DNA from: Dicaeum eximium
Taxonomy: Eukaryota; Chordata; Aves; Passeriformes; Dicaeidae
Length of the DNA: 64,000 bases
Assembly: GCA_013396995.1 (NCBI GenBank)
Contig: VWZP01002215.1
Span: forward strand, 62,280 to 126,279
Direction of reading: 5' to 3'
Shown: in pieces, positions 21,301 to 36,300 of the stretch
Layout of the letters: every line of letters begins with the position of its first letter
Position numbering within the stretch: position 1 is the first letter of the stretch
Program-made: the position numbers and the translations under genes
Notes under the pieces: generated by a model
Databases searched by the model: none
Told to the model about the DNA's origin: nothing
What the model saw: only the letters and a program-made list of their open reading frames with translations

Positions 21301-24300
21301 AGACACAATACATGAGCACTGCCAGGAATGATGATGCTGTCTTTGTTTGGGCCTCAGGGCAGGTAGATTAATTCATAATTGCTTTGGGGCTGGTCAGCAG
21401 AAGAACAGTCTGCTGACTCAATCCTAGGGAGGGCTACCAGACAAAAGGCTGTTCATGAGAAAGTACCTAAGAGAGCAGGACTAAAATATCCTGACATGAG
21501 ACCCAAGGACAGGTTAAAATACAGAGGAGCAGTAACTCTTAAACTGAGAACTTAACCAGAGTTCTTATAATTTTATACTGGAGTTACAGGGCCAACTTGC
21601 CTTGTATTTTGTTAGAGCTGCAGTAAAGGCAGGCCCACGTGGCTGAAGGCATAATGCTCTTGTCAATTTTCACTAATCCCTGTCACGCACACTGTGGATT
21701 ATGCTCCCAGCAGAGCTACACTGCAGAGGATCAACTTCGTTTGGTATTAATCTGTGTTGCCAGAAGACAACAGGCACCCTGTGCCTTATGAAACACATAC
21801 ATGCAAACTGGAGAATGTCTGACTGCTCAATACACCACCAGCCACAGACCCCATGCATAAATATGCTACTAAAGAAAACATTTTCATACTTCAGCTCTCT
21901 TCTCTCCTTCTGGCTGTTACACAAGAAATTCCCAAACTGGCAAGAATAGATATGATGCTGTATGTGGATGAGGAATCTTTCATTGAATTCAAAGGCACAA
22001 GGAAACTGTTCCATTAACTGCCAAACACATTCGATGAACTGGTCAATAACAGGCGATATCTCCTTTGGATCTCCATCTAAATTGCCATACCTGAAACAAG
22101 ACAAGATACATCCAATTATAACCTGAATTCCTGTAAGAAAACTGAATGAACTCTAAAGAAAACAAGCCCCTCACTTTTAGTGCGCAAGGTACATAATAGG
22201 CATTCATTTCTAAAGTCTCAACTACTATGTTTTTACTTACAAAAATGATGCAAGAATCATGAGGTAGAATGGAGGGAGAATTACAATCAAAAAAGCCTCT
22301 TTTATTGGGTGTCTTTTTATATTACAGCTACAAAAAGCTGGCTGCTGCATAGCCATGTTTTATGCTATCAGTATAAATTGTACTACAGTAACATAAGTTA
22401 TCAGAAGAACGGCTGCAATGACTTAATGACAAAAGTGCGTCTCAAGACAGTTTCTTAATAGCAGATTATTCCCCAAATCAGAAAACTAAGCAGGAGAGCT
22501 ACCTGCTTTTATTATAACCTCAGAAGAAAATAGGTTAAAGCTGCCCTCTCTTGGTGAAATTTCTAGGAAGTGGGAAATATTTACATGCTACTGTGACTGT
22601 CAAGTGAACATGAAACTTTCTGTGTATAAAAATGCCTTTTGTAACCACTTGCAATGAAGAAAAGGAGACTGAAAATAAAATACACATAGAAGTAAAAGGT
22701 ATTTTTCAAGTCTACATAATAGGAAGAAGCATTTTCAATCAATTATTCTGCTGGGGGGGGGGGGCAGTTGTGGCACACATGTGCATTTATATTTACACAT
22801 GCCAACAGAGTAGAATTTCATAAACATCCAAAATTGAAACTTCTATTACCATCAAAGAAAATACAGCAATATTGCACAGCAAACCGAAGCCATCAGTGGT
22901 TACTGCATTCCATAATATCTTTTGCCACTGATAAACAACTGACAGTTATCATTAGCTATAGTAATTCCTACAGAATTTCACAGGTGAAACTGTGCATCTG
23001 TGCATCTTCCTGTATATTTTCACAGGAAGATGCACAGATTTTCTGAGTTTTGTTAGTTTTTTTATAAATAAATTTTAATAAATAAATTTTATTTTATTCA
23101 AATAAAGCAATATAATGTAGTTAAACCCCAATATAAAAATTGCATTTTTAATTTTTACAGAAAATAGAAGCAAAGTAATGAAAGAAAGAAAATGTGAAAA
23201 CAAATATATTAAGTCTTCAAACATTTTCATTACATTATAGCATTTACATTGGATCGATCTTCAAAATAACATGTCCAAATAATTGACTTTCCACTTTGTC
23301 TGGCATTTCTGAGCAGATCTTATTGGGTTTTTTAGAACAGTGTAACAGGAAGAGTATATTTTACGTAATAGGTAACTGACAGACATGCCTAAGATTAATT
23401 ACTGCATTGGAAGATGTAGAAGTCCCTTTGATGAACAGGCACTTATGTGGGGGGCCTTGGCACTACTAGAAGATCTGCGGGAGTCCAAAGGGATTTTGCA
23501 AGCCAAACACGCACTACTCAAATGGACCTCTCAATGCTCATAGCAACTGCAAGACCAGCACACAGGATTCCCCGTAGTAGTTTTGGAGTGCATAAATAGA
23601 AATATTTCCCTCTGACTTTTCCAGGCAGCTAAATTATATAGTTGGAGAAAAGGGTATGGCAGTTTCCTGGGGCATTCTGTTGCTATGTTTTGTAAGGCAG
23701 CAACAAAGAACTGGAATGGCAGCAGATACAGACTACATAAATATATACATATATAGAGAGGAAAACCTTAGCACTGCCTTACCTGTGGTTAAATTTGTGA
23801 CCAAAGGAAACCCAGTCTTTTTCAATTAATACCTAAAATGAGAATATTGCATTCAATGTTGTGGAGTGGAGCTGACATGTTGACGCAGGCAGAAGGGCGG
23901 TGTAAACAAGAAGAGTTGTAATCCCAGTTAATTCTTAGAATAAGCAGAAAAGTGGCAAGCAAGAATGATGTAAGCCAGCAGTATTAGAATCCTAAATAAT
24001 TTTCAGAACTGGCAGAAAAATAATGAGTGATGAGCACTGCTTGTCAGCTCAGGGAAACAGCACTCTTCAGGGATGCAGAGAAGGTACCAGTATTTCAGCA
24101 CAACTTCAAATATCTTGTTTCATTGCTTTAGAAAATAGAACTTATAAATGTCTCAAGCATCTTTTTAACATGTGACCAGTAACTTGATAACCACTTCTAG
24201 ATGTTTTACTACTGCTGATTGACCTGAAAAAAGGAACAGATTTTCCAATATAGTTGCTCACTGCAATCTAATGTCTAGAAAAGACACACTTCTGACACTT

Positions 24301-27300
24301 AAAATTAAAATGTTCAGTGCAAATGAATACAAATTCTTGCGTTCATGAAAGCTCTTTGGGCTGTGAGAAAGTTTCTTGGTCAAGGTTAGGAAAAAAACAA
24401 ACAAACACAGGTGACCAACTGATCCCCAGTTGAATAACGTTTCATAGAGAAACTAAGAGGCTTTAACATGAACATATAAAAGCCTTCCTTCCTACTTAAA
24501 AAACCAAAACAAAACAAAACAAAACAAGGGTATATTTAAGGACAATTTGTTTCCTATTTAAAAAAAAGGTATTCATCTTAACTGATGCCATACCACCTCA
24601 TTTACTCTGTGAAAGAACCCGCTTACCATGAATCCCTTCATAGTTCTGTAATATGGGTCCAATAGAAGGCTTGCTACAGAGCAAACCTGGGCAGTCCTGT
24701 CCCAGCCATCAGAGCAGTGAACAAGAACACTCACACCTTCCTCAGCCACAGCCTAAGGATACAGAAAAAGTCAGAAAGTTCACAAGCAGGGAGGAAGACA
24801 GTGGTAAGAAAGAAACAGTGAGACTAGAGCCATAGAGAGAGTATTAATGTGGGAACAGGGAAAGCTCATTCATTTTTTACTCTACCACAGAGTTCTTCAA
24901 AAAGTTGAGTGTTATTCGTCTCATTTGAAATCAGTGTTATTCCTCTAATTTGAAAAGTTTTAATTCACTCTAGGACATGCAATATGGTGGTTGAGAATTA
25001 CTTGTTTATGCTCCACTACAGGCAGATGTGGGATTCATTTCAGTTAAAATACATCAATCTATCAGAGCAGACAACTGCCTACAGCAGATTCAGATGCTCC
25101 AGCACATCTCATGCTACTTACATGCCACTAAAAGCATAGCCATACTTGCAATATGTCTCTTAATTTTTCATCTTGATGGTAATGTCATTAAGGACAATGT
25201 CTGCTCCCAATGCCATCACCATCCTGGGCATTATTGCAGCACACTGCATTGCACTGATGGCATGCTGTAAAGGCTTGTGGGGAAGCCTGTGGTAGTGGGA
25301 AACTTCCACGTCTAATAAGCAAGATTTTATCACTATCTTTAGTGTAGCAACCGGGGAGAGAGGATTCCATTTTATACATAATCATACTGAGTTCTCCGGG
25401 GTCTGGTGTTGTATTATTTTTAGAACTTGGGGGTTGGCAGTTGTTTTTTTTTAATTCTAAGGGTTTTGGCCTTTGTCATTTCTAAAGACAATTGAATTTA
25501 GGAAGTAGAAAATAAAGTAGGTTAGAAAAAAAAATAGGTTAATTTTGGGCTTAATAGGGAATGAGGAATAATAATAAATTATCTGTGTTTATCTAAAGAG
25601 ACAAAAATAGAACCCCTGTGGGCAGAAGACCAAGAACTGAGAACTGTACAAATAAGAATGAGTCAGTGTAGCAGGTCAGAACACATCTGAGAAGGAACTA
25701 GGCTAGCAAGCATATGCACAAAGGATAATAAGACTAGCCACTAGGGAAAAACTGGCAAACCTAATGTAATTGACCTTATTTTTATGAGCTAATGAAAAGT
25801 AGTAGGGCTGGGAGTAAAAATATGTGCATTTATTGCACAACTGCTGTTCAGGTAAGAAACTACAGTTGCCTACTGAGAAGGAGCAGTTAGTGAGGAGGGA
25901 AACCCATGAAGTTTTAGCTGTATAGTTGTGTGCAGTAGGTCATGTGAATAAAATTGCCAATAAGAAATTGTAATCTCAGAAATAAGAATTGAAGCAGTAA
26001 AAGGCAGAGCACAAGGTAGGGGGTAACAATATTAAAGCTACTGCTGGCGGATGACAAATGTCTACATTACTTTGTGGGGGAGTAGGGGAAATAATTTCTT
26101 ATTAAAGCCAAAACTGTTTTCTGGAAGAGTTCTCAAGTATATAAAAGTAGAAGCTTCTAGAGAGTTTGCCCATGGTAATACACAGGAGTTTGTTCAAGAG
26201 GTGAATTTGGTTGGTTGCCTGATAACTCAGAGGGGATAACACAGCAGCTATATATAGTATATAATATAATGTATTAGCATTATACATATATAGCTATATG
26301 TATACATTACAACTACCCCTTCCACAAAGAAAATGTCCACAAACCAGGGCAGGAGGCAGGGCAAATAGGGAAAGAAACAGTAACAATCACTGATGGGGAG
26401 TAAAGTAAGGACATTCAAATGTCTGACATAACAAGCCACAGGCTAGTAGAGGCTTCAGTACAAAAGAACACAAGCTTTTGTTTACTATTTTAGAAAAACA
26501 TCAACACAACAGTACCTAAGAATCATCTCTCCTCATACATCTCTCCTATACAAAGCATAGGAAGATGGGCTTTTTTCAGGTATAATATCACTGAAGAGAT
26601 AACAGGAGTTACCCACAAGCAGAGATTTTGGGCCTCATTTTCTGTACCTGGTTACTCCAAGTTCCGTTCTCATTTTACACACTTTACCTTTGCAATAAAA
26701 ATGCCAGCATCCATAATGGCTTTGATGTGCTTCAGCCAGCCAGAATTTTCTAGGCCCCACAGAAAGTCGCTCATTGAAGGTGATTTCAGCTCACAAACTG
26801 CAAAATAAGATACATTTTAAATGTATAGTAGAGTCCCTTAAGCTTCATTGACTCTTCAGCCTTGGAGTTCTCTCTTCTTCAGATATCCACTGTGTAAAAC
26901 ATGCATCTTTTGAAAAGAAGGACTACATCACTGTCAAATTTAACCTTTGAGAAACACATATATTTAAGAAATGTGGCTGGGTAAAATTTCACCTGATATG
27001 TTGATTTATTTTAAAAAGAGAAGCTGTCATAAAGCCTATTGCAAACAAATCCAAATCCATCCTGCTGTGAAGCATGTGTTTTCCAAGATGTGTTGGGAGT
27101 GAAGCTTTCAAACCCCTGGGAGAAGTTCATATATTTAATGATGAAGGCTTGGAAACAGAAAGCATTTGATTTCTGCTGTTGGACAGGCAGACACCTAAAT
27201 GGTGCCCCTGCCTCCTACTCCCACCATCACCACAGATGATGGTGGTTGAGTTAAAGTGGTCCACTCCACAGTTCTCCATCCCTGAGCTAAACCTTATTCA

Positions 27301-30300
27301 AGCTTCTCTTGGAGTCAAAATGGATTCTGATGGTGAGGACAAGACAATCCATCAAGGAAAATATTTTCCTGAAAATCTTCCAAACTCTATGCCACGTCTG
27401 AAGAAAAAAAAAATCGCTCAGTTTTTACTCTAAGTTTCTATTCTGCTGTATCCAAGTATCTATTTTTTAATAATAAAGAGTTTGTGGCATCAGAAGAAAA
27501 AAGCAATCAGAATCTAAATAAGGTGCCTTAATACCACAGAACAAATACTCAATGAAATTTGGTTCAATCTATTTTCAGCAGTAAGATGCTACATTCACCC
27601 CATAAATAGACTACATCTTTATTTTGATCCATGTAGAGTTATACTATCTTTTAAAGAAAAATTATATTAGCCAGTGAAATTAATTTTCAGAGTACAGTGA
27701 AAAACATCATGGCTTTTATTGAGTTAATGTATGCTCTGTCAATTACTACTGTCTTAGTAAGTCTCTCATGGTCTGGAAATCTTAAAAGACTGAGTTATTT
27801 ATGGCCATTATGGCCCCTGGCATAGCTTCATTTTCCTTCAGTGTAATTGAAATTTAATTTTACAAGCCAAAGACAGAGTTTATACCATATCTGAATTATC
27901 TGACTGTCCTAACTCCATTTAGTTCAGAAGCAAAATGGCCTAATGTGTCCATACAAAGTCTTGCAATGTTTATATGTAAGGCCCCCTTCCAGATGGTTAT
28001 TTTAAAAGTAATTTTTGGAGGATATTTATAAAGATGCAGAGAAGCAGCACTGAAAGCAAACAGCTTTTCACATGATTAATCTTCCTGTGCAGATGGAAGC
28101 GTGACCACTTAGTGGCTGAGTACTGGCTGAAGCTGCTGTGTCTGTTTACAAAAGCCCAAGGTAAGGCTGAAACAGTGCTTTGCTCATTTCCACTCCCAAA
28201 CTGGAGTCAATATTTACAATTATTTGCTCAGTGAGCAAAGTTCACACTGTCCTAAATGCATAGACTGTATGTTTCACATGACTTTGGCAACCGATCTAGA
28301 CCTTAATACTGAGTTCAATTATGAATTCAATTATGGGGCTTACCCTAAAGGGAAAAGGCATTTCCATCTCAGCAGAAAAGGCACCAAAATCTTTGGGAAA
28401 TATGGCCTGCTTCATGCACAGTGTATGCACAGGAAAATCGAGAGCCAAGGGGCAGAGCTCTGAGAATTCCACCAATACCCCTAAGTCTCAGAATGAGAGG
28501 AAGAAACAGGGCACATGCTGGAAACTGCCTCTTCCTCCAGCAAAAGTACCAGAGGGGTGTGCTGGACCAGTTTCCCCTTTTCTGGCAGGACAGCCATAAG
28601 TAGGGGAAGGAACAGCTACTGTGGGCCAAAACCACTGGTTTTCTTCCTGGCTGGTCTGTCACACAAGTCCAAGGACCAGAGGGCTGCTCCTACAGCAGCA
28701 AGTGCTGCTCCTGGTACGAGGGGAGGAGAAGCTCATGTTTGCTGTTTAAATACAGACAGGGAGCATGTGGGGCCATCACCTCAGTGCACAACACACAGGT
28801 GTCAGGTCCCAGCTGGCCCCTGGATGGGCAGCACAGCCCACCCCACCCCAAATGCCAAACAGCAGCCTCAGGCAGACCTTGGATCTTTATCAAGAAAAGT
28901 CCCTGTGTAATGTACTTCCAATGTTAAAAATTATTTCAAGGAAGTTTGCACACAGGATCAAAATTATCTCAAGGTTCTTCACATAGACCCATCTATAAAT
29001 GGAGAAAAATAAAAAACCATTCTATACTAAATGCAGCAGAGACAATTTTTTTTCTGAAAGGAAATTCCATCATGTTGAAATGCATTTCACTTCCACATTA
29101 CAGTCAAATCTCAACATTTTTTGCATATTCTAAAAAAATTTTATTCTAAAAATTTAATAATTTTATAATGCTGCTATAATTAGCCAAAAATCAACATTAT
29201 ACCAGGGTAAATATATGCTAAAATAACATAAATTGGCTTGAAATAAAGTCAGTAAAATCACAAAGCTGAAACCAGTATTTTACCTACTCAAATAAAAAAT
29301 TCATATTTTTATAAGTATAAATTTATTTCCTCAGCTTTTCCCCCAAAAAAGTAATTGAAATGAATACATTCCTAATATAAGTGCATTTTCTAATGGAAAA
29401 CTGAATAATATATTTTTTTCAAATTTTCTTAGCATTGGAAGTTATTTAAAATTGTATATTGAAAATAATCTGCAGTCTGGCATGTGAAGATCCTTCACTC
29501 TTCACTTCTGCTTAGCACCAGTAAATTGAATGAAACTAGCCTTGCATTTCAGCAACACATCTGGCCAACTATCTCTTGATGTCCTCTTTTCATGCTGTAT
29601 ACTTCCAAGCAACAGCTCACATTAAACTATAATCAGTTTTGTCTTTTCAAAGGTTTTTATGCACCTTATAAAGCTTTACAATAGATCATGAGCAGCAGAC
29701 CCATTCTGTAAAGAATAGTGTGATGTTTTACTTAAGATTCACATAGGTACAGTGATGTTGCTATCTTGTTTCTGTATTCTTTTAATTATTTATGTATTTT
29801 TCTATTGGTATTGATAATTATTGATATATTATCAAGGTATTAATTGATAAAAATTTAAAGACATATTAAATGTGTGTTATCATCATCCTTGACAGCTTTT
29901 TTGGTTCTAGGTCTCTTTGTATGTTCCAGTCAGGTAAAAGGTCACCAGAAAAACATTAAGAGACACATACAAATGGAAAAAGATAAAAACTACATAGCAT
30001 CTTACATAAGGAAAGCCCTCGTACACTGAAAGTCATAAGATTTTTCTTTTAAAAAGTCCGTAACTTCTCTGATTTCAAATCTTATCAGTCAAGTTGCTAC
30101 ATGAGAGATTTCAGCACAGCAAATAGAAAACCCAGTAAAAATGCAGATGTTTTAACCATGTGGCTTATTTGAAAATAGATGCTAAGAATTTGTGCTCTCC
30201 AAGCAGCCTGAAGTGTTAAATACATTAGAAATTACCTTGTTACATGCAAGTTTGGGCCATGAGCCAGTCTCATGAACTTTTGGCTCAAAAATTATACACA

Positions 30301-33300
30301 GCACAGCCCATGCAGCCAGACTGGTTGTTTACTATTTTAACTTTGATAATTGATTTGAGTTGAACAAATAAAGGGGCCTGTTTACTCACCCCGCCTCTCT
30401 CCTAGCCAAATGAGATTTCCTAGTGAACAAAAAATCTTCCTGTTTTCCCACCAGAGACTCTTAGGCCAAGAAAACTCTCATGAAGAGATGCTTTACCTGC
30501 ATCACATTTTAATGGTTTCTATAAAATGCTCTAATTTGAAAATAGAGCATAGCTTCCCTAAAATGGAAAATTTAAGCCCTTCATAGATTTTAAATTTACA
30601 TTTGCATGCACTCAGTGGGAGACAGATGAGGAGTAAAAGAGCATGGGCAGAGCATCAAGTCAAGAATAAGATGCATGAAACTGATCTGTGAGGTGATGGA
30701 AGTTGTTGATGATGAAGTAAATACAGAGACATGGTGGAGTGAGCACTATTTCCTTGTTAAAAATCAACAAGCCATTGAGGGTCAAGGATGGCTCATTTAT
30801 CCTTGCTCTTTTCCCAGATGACCTCTAAACAGTTATATACTGCAAATATGAAATGGCAGAACAGCTTCACTAGTTTATATACTGCTAAGTATTTATAAGG
30901 TAATTGGTATTAATTTCCATGGGATATTGAAGGTGATGAATTGTTACACCCATTGACTGTAAGCTTCTATTTTTTAATTACTTAGATCTGATGTGATATG
31001 TTCTGTGCAGAGCATGAATAAGTTTCTGTTAAAATTCACAGTCTAAAATGTATGACTACCTTATATGAAAATCACACCATCGTTTTTCTGAGCTTTAAAA
31101 AAAAATCAATCAGTATTTTCCACTAGCTTTGAAGTCAGAAATAAGGGTTTTTTTTTTCATTTCACCATTAAAAGGTAAATTTCAAAAAAAGACATAGTAG
31201 CAGTAAGGTGTACAGAATTAAAATTAATTTTATCATTAAATGATATCTGAATTTCAGCCAGGAAACAAGATGTTTTCACAATTAAGAAATCACAACCAGT
31301 ATTTGCCATGATGCTCCATTGCACAAGTCCCATTAGCCAGCAGGCAGCTGCATGCAACTGCAATAGAGAAAGATGACTTTCCATACTCTTTTTCACTGCT
31401 GCTGATTTCAGAGCAGTTATTCTGATTTCTTTGACAGAAGGATCAATTCTTTTCCTCTAGTTTCCAATTAAGAGAAATATTACCTTCAAGCATTTTCTGC
31501 AGACTATTTCTCATAACATGGATGTTCTCAATGCCTATGAATTGAAACTTGATGTTGGAGTAGTTGTCTTCATTTTCATATCCCTTCCCTGCTGCTCTGT
31601 TTGCCATTGCATTGAGCTGAAAAACATAGGGAAAATTGGATGAAAATCATAGCAGAATCTTTTCAAAACAAACCTTGTGGTCTACAGCAGTAAATCAGAG
31701 TGGTTTAAGTCAGTCACAAATAGGAAGCATTTGTCACAGTGTCAGCACAAGGGGCTATGAATCAGGGATCTGTTTACAGCCTATTGCAGGGCGCTGCTTT
31801 GCTGAGCCTCTGATATCCCGATTTCACACACTTTGAGTGAAACTTCAATAGTGAGGTTAAACACAAAACCTGCACAACGTAGGCAGGATTCCTCTGCAAG
31901 AACATAAAGGTTTTAATTTTAAAGTTTTAATTTTAAATTTAAAATTTAATTTTAATTTAATTTAAAATTTAAATTTTTTAATTTTAAAGTTTTGATTTAA
32001 TATTGGATCAGCATTATGTTTACTATCAGAATGTACCCAGGAGGTGGCAGTGTCTCATCTGCCATGCCACTGGTTCATAGCATTTGCACACTGTAGTTTG
32101 CCCAACTTACTGTATTTTACTGCTCAAAGCTTCCAAAAGCTGATACAGCTTACTTCGCTGAAGCTTCTAATGTGAAGAGACAGCTGGAGTAGTTTTTCCT
32201 GATTTTATAGTAATTTGGCTCCTGTTATGTAAGACTACAAAATATTTGAACTGACAACGTTACCACAACTATTTTCATCTGCAGTGCACCCCCATCAAAG
32301 GAGTTGCTGTGCTTCAGCAAAAATACTTTCAGCTGGAAGCTGAAGCTTTGTCTTAGAATCTGTTACTTACTTCCTGGCATGGGAAAGTAACTAAATACTT
32401 CTTTAGTTCAGTTTTCTCAAGCATAAAATTAAGGGTGTGGTTAATGTTTATTTTCCCCCCGTTTTGGAACCCTTGAGTGGGAAGGAAAACTATCTGCCAA
32501 GCTCCTTATGCCAAATTTTGATCTTTGGGCTGAAAACTAAAGCTGATAAAAATTAATTAAGTACTTTAACTTTTTCTTTTATAAGTCTTTTAAACTAGAT
32601 TATTCTTTTATTAAGTACCCATCTACTTTTTTTCTAAATTTTGTATAGCAAAATCTCACTGTGCAGTGGAAAGAAATTGTCTTTTTCCATAAAGTCCATG
32701 CTTTTCTGTGAAATTCATGCTGTAGTGCTGGGGGACCTTCAAGCTTCCCAAGAAAAATGATGGCTCTGAGAGGGACAAAGCAGCTCAAGTGGCAGAACCT
32801 CCATGCCTCCAAGCACAACTAACAGCTTCTGCTCAGGAAAGATTAAGAAATAAATAATAAAGGATATAGACTTCATGAGGCATCAATTGGACAAAAAGTA
32901 ACTCATCTTCATTTCAGTGAGAGCCAATGCTCATGAAAAAGTAAAAAAAAAAGTCTCTCTTAGGCATTGCCTAGGGGACAAGAGGCTGTGCAGATAAGTC
33001 TGTCTCCAGCTTATATCCCAATAGTGCAGGCAGTACTATTGATTCACTGCTTCTGTGGTCAAAATAATATATTTTAAACTCACAATAATATATTTTAGTG
33101 CTTAGCTAATGGCATCATGGGATATACAAGATTGTCTCCTTTTCTGACGTCTTCCACCCCAAACACACATACTCCCAATATTCAGTTTTAATTTGGAGCC
33201 AATACACACAACTGGGGATTGATTATCTGATGCCATCTTCCCTCCAACCAAGATGAAGAACCCCAGCTTTTTTACATCATATGTCGAAACAGGTTTCCAA

Positions 33301-36300
33301 GGACCAAACCTGATATCTTAACTTTCAATGGAAAGAGCTAAAAAGTTGCATTTGTGGACCACCATTAGGAATTGAAACATTGCATGAATTTCATGACACA
33401 ACAGAAGGAACCACACTCTGGATAGGAACCTGGGCAAAATTCCAACATTTTTGATTTATACAAATCTTGGGCAAAATTTCTTTTAACTTGTAGTATGCAA
33501 TTCAGGAAAGAGCACAAACAAAAAACTCCATTTTTGTCTATCAACCAGCAGTCTGCTGATGTTTTGACTACCAATGGACAATAAAAAAAAGATACAGCCT
33601 GTGAACAGAATGTCAGTTAAGGACAGAGTCCTCTGTGTGACTTGCTACAAAGATTAAATTATCTGCTGAATCCCAATCTTTCTCTTTTGAAGTTGACATC
33701 AGTGTTCTTGTAGAAATAAAATGAGGCTGTCTCTCTCTGCAGTAGCCTATGGCTTCAAGAAGAAAGATCTGTACACCTCAGTCTCAGCCACCACAAACCC
33801 CTGAAACCCTAAATGAAAAACATCTATCTTCTAACTAACCTAGTACTCAGCACAAAAATACCATTAACTGTTCCTGCAGCAGAGCAATTTTATCATAAAT
33901 ATCCTTTCTTAAAGGGCAATCTGAAATAGCACTCTTTGAAAGTAAGTAAATATAAGGTTAAATTCACAAGGCTTTCTGACACTCATTTATTTTAAATACT
34001 GTCAGTTGCCAAACTTTGCAGCTGCCACAATATTTACTAACAAGTTTTCCACATCATCTACCAAAATTCCATCTGTTGCTCTTAAAGTAGTTGTGAAGCT
34101 ATCTAAATTGTGCATGTCCTTGATTAATCTCAGTGAATATGAGGATACAGCCTCTAAAGGTAGAAGATCTCACTTGCAACATTTCCTGGCATTTTCTTTA
34201 ATCTGAAAGATAACCAAGTCAAGTCTTGTTATAAATATTACAGAACTTATGTGTTTTAGTCATAAACAGTAAGTCTACATTAGCTTCTTCTGTGATTACA
34301 TAGAGGAATGACAGTGGCTTAATAATAAATTTGCATGTATTCAACCCAGACTCAGAATTGCTACGTGCAAGAAGTTTAATGTACTTACTTTGGGTCGAGT
34401 GTCAACAACATATATGAAATCACTTCCTGGATTGGCTTTTCTAATGGCCTGGAGCATCTGTTCATCCTCAAGGCATCGAGCACTAAAGCCAGATAGAGGC
34501 TGGCTGCTTCTACATATGGAGGCCTGCAGAAAAGCAGACAAAAGACTAAAATACATAACATAATTACAAAGTAGAACTAATTTAGCATCCAGAAAGATTT
34601 ACAAAACCAGATAATTAGATATTTGCATAGATGTACAATTACATGAGAAAGGCAGAATGCTAAAATTAATCACATATTAATAAATGCTTTGTTTTTAATT
34701 ACCTGTTAATAAATACATTATTTTTTAAAAGGCAATGAAGCATTAAAACAATACAACCCCATTGGCCCGAGTCTAGCCTTAAATCCAAATTTTAGAGCTA
34801 TTTTAAGTATTGTATTTCCCTAATGTGGAATAGTTCCTGAAAGGTGATATCTTGAGGATGAGTACAGCCTTGAAATCATGAGAACATAAAGAGTAGGTCC
34901 TTTTGTACTCACACTAGGCAGGTACCAGACTGATTACACCCAATCTACACCAGTGCCTGCTTTACTAAACAGCCTGACAGCATGAGTGCAGGAAACAAAA
35001 TGTATTACATGCAACCAGACTACCAATGATAGGGTATTTTTAGCATTGCCTTTGGAAAAAGAGATCACTGCATAAGAAGTGGGTCAGGCAGCCTAGAGTA
35101 CTTGTATTGAGCAGGGCTATTGAAGGAGGCAAGGGAGTTTCTCCACTGACCCATCGAGATCACCTTCTTTCCAGATGAAATCAGGAAAGAAGAAACAAAA
35201 TGTGAAATGGGTGAGCAGAGAGATTTTTATTTTTGCTAGGCAGAGGACAGCTAGATTTATAGAAGGCAAGGGGATAATATATCCCCTTAGCACTTTCTAA
35301 GCACTGAACACCAGCATGAAGGGAATCTGCCTACTGAAGGTCACAACCTGTGCAAGCTGTCCTACAGATTATTTATGGCTGTGAGAAAGGACAAGCTTTT
35401 TTCAGTCACATCTTTGAACTATCAGTAGTTATCAGTAAAGTATGGGTATTGAAGAGAGAAACCCAGAATTGTGTGAGACACTGTTCATACTTTATTAATG
35501 GTTTTGGAAACAGGTTCTTGTTATTTAGAGCTTAGTCTTCTGATCAGCACATATTCCAGTGATTTATTACATGCTATTGCATAAGCTGAACAGACAGTTC
35601 CAGACTTTGATCTTATCATATTCACACAGACCATGTAAGACGCAGAGGTATCACATCACCACTGGATTTGTCAGGACAAAGGAGCTGTGTGAAAGTTCTG
35701 CCCATGAAAGACTGAATGAGTGGTACCTGTCTCTTCCATATGCAGCAGGCTCTTCCCAAACTGCTGTTAAATCTTACCCCTTTCCTGCCCATTACTCTAT
35801 TTACTGGCAACTTATGGCAACCTCCTGTTGTAGGCACAGCTTGTGGTAATTGGGAGTGGGGCTGTGGTGGAGCCTCCTCCCTGATGGGCTGCAGCTGTGG
35901 GACAGGTGCCTGGTACTGAAGGCAATGAGCCAAGTGCTGACCAAGCACAGGAAGGCACACAGGTGAAATACATGTGAGATTAAATATATAAGGGGCTGCA
36001 TTGACGGGTAGAGGAGAAGTTTTCAGCTCTCTGAAGGAGCAGATGCTTGCAGCCTTCCTGGGTGCTGCTTGTGGCTCCACTGTCCCTCTGCCATAAGTGC
36101 TGGTCATCCACCATAAATGGTGACCCTGCATACAACAACCTCTAAATTCACAAGGGGGTATTTCCCCCAACACTGTTTTTCCTAGCTCTTTAAACTATAA
36201 AGGACCCATGAGTAAACACAATACTTCAGATCCTGGTATTTTTAACATTAACCTGAACTTTAGCCACAGCAGGGAAAACATTAGGGCTAAAACATGAAAC

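Larger units (their letters stand above)
18378..23782 (-). other. MTMR7: MTMR7 introns 10-13
   Basis: Introns 18378-18849, 18977-20580, 20722-21889 and 22091-23782. They hold a possible scrap of CR1 3' end at 20230-20262 (CACAGAATCTTGGAATGG), a run of 12 G at 22753-22764, a perfect hairpin at 22996-23039 and an AT-rich block of direct repeats at 23060-23107. No further exon was found. Confidence 0.75.
23833..31483 (-). other. MTMR7: MTMR7 introns 7-9
   Basis: Introns 23833-24626, 24753-26687 and 26798-31483. They contain (CAAAA)n at about 24504-24526, an imperfect 25-base tandem repeat at 24908-24957 and an AT-rich TA-repeat block at 26244-26306. A GC-richer patch at 28480-28880 holds overlapping chance reading frames. 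No exon or RNA gene was recognised. Confidence 0.75.

Noticed and set aside
22996..23039. Hairpin as a microRNA gene
   Set aside because: The stem is 18 bp with an 8-base loop and no pairing beyond it, well short of a normal precursor.
28515..28910. 131-residue + strand open frame in a GC-richer patch
   Set aside because: It overlaps several other open frames in a stop-poor patch of MTMR7 intron 7. There is no homology and no exon-like borders.
35622..36173. 183-residue minus-strand open frame
   Set aside because: It runs antisense through the LTR-like element, inside an MTMR7 intron, with no family similarity recognised and no support from splice phase.
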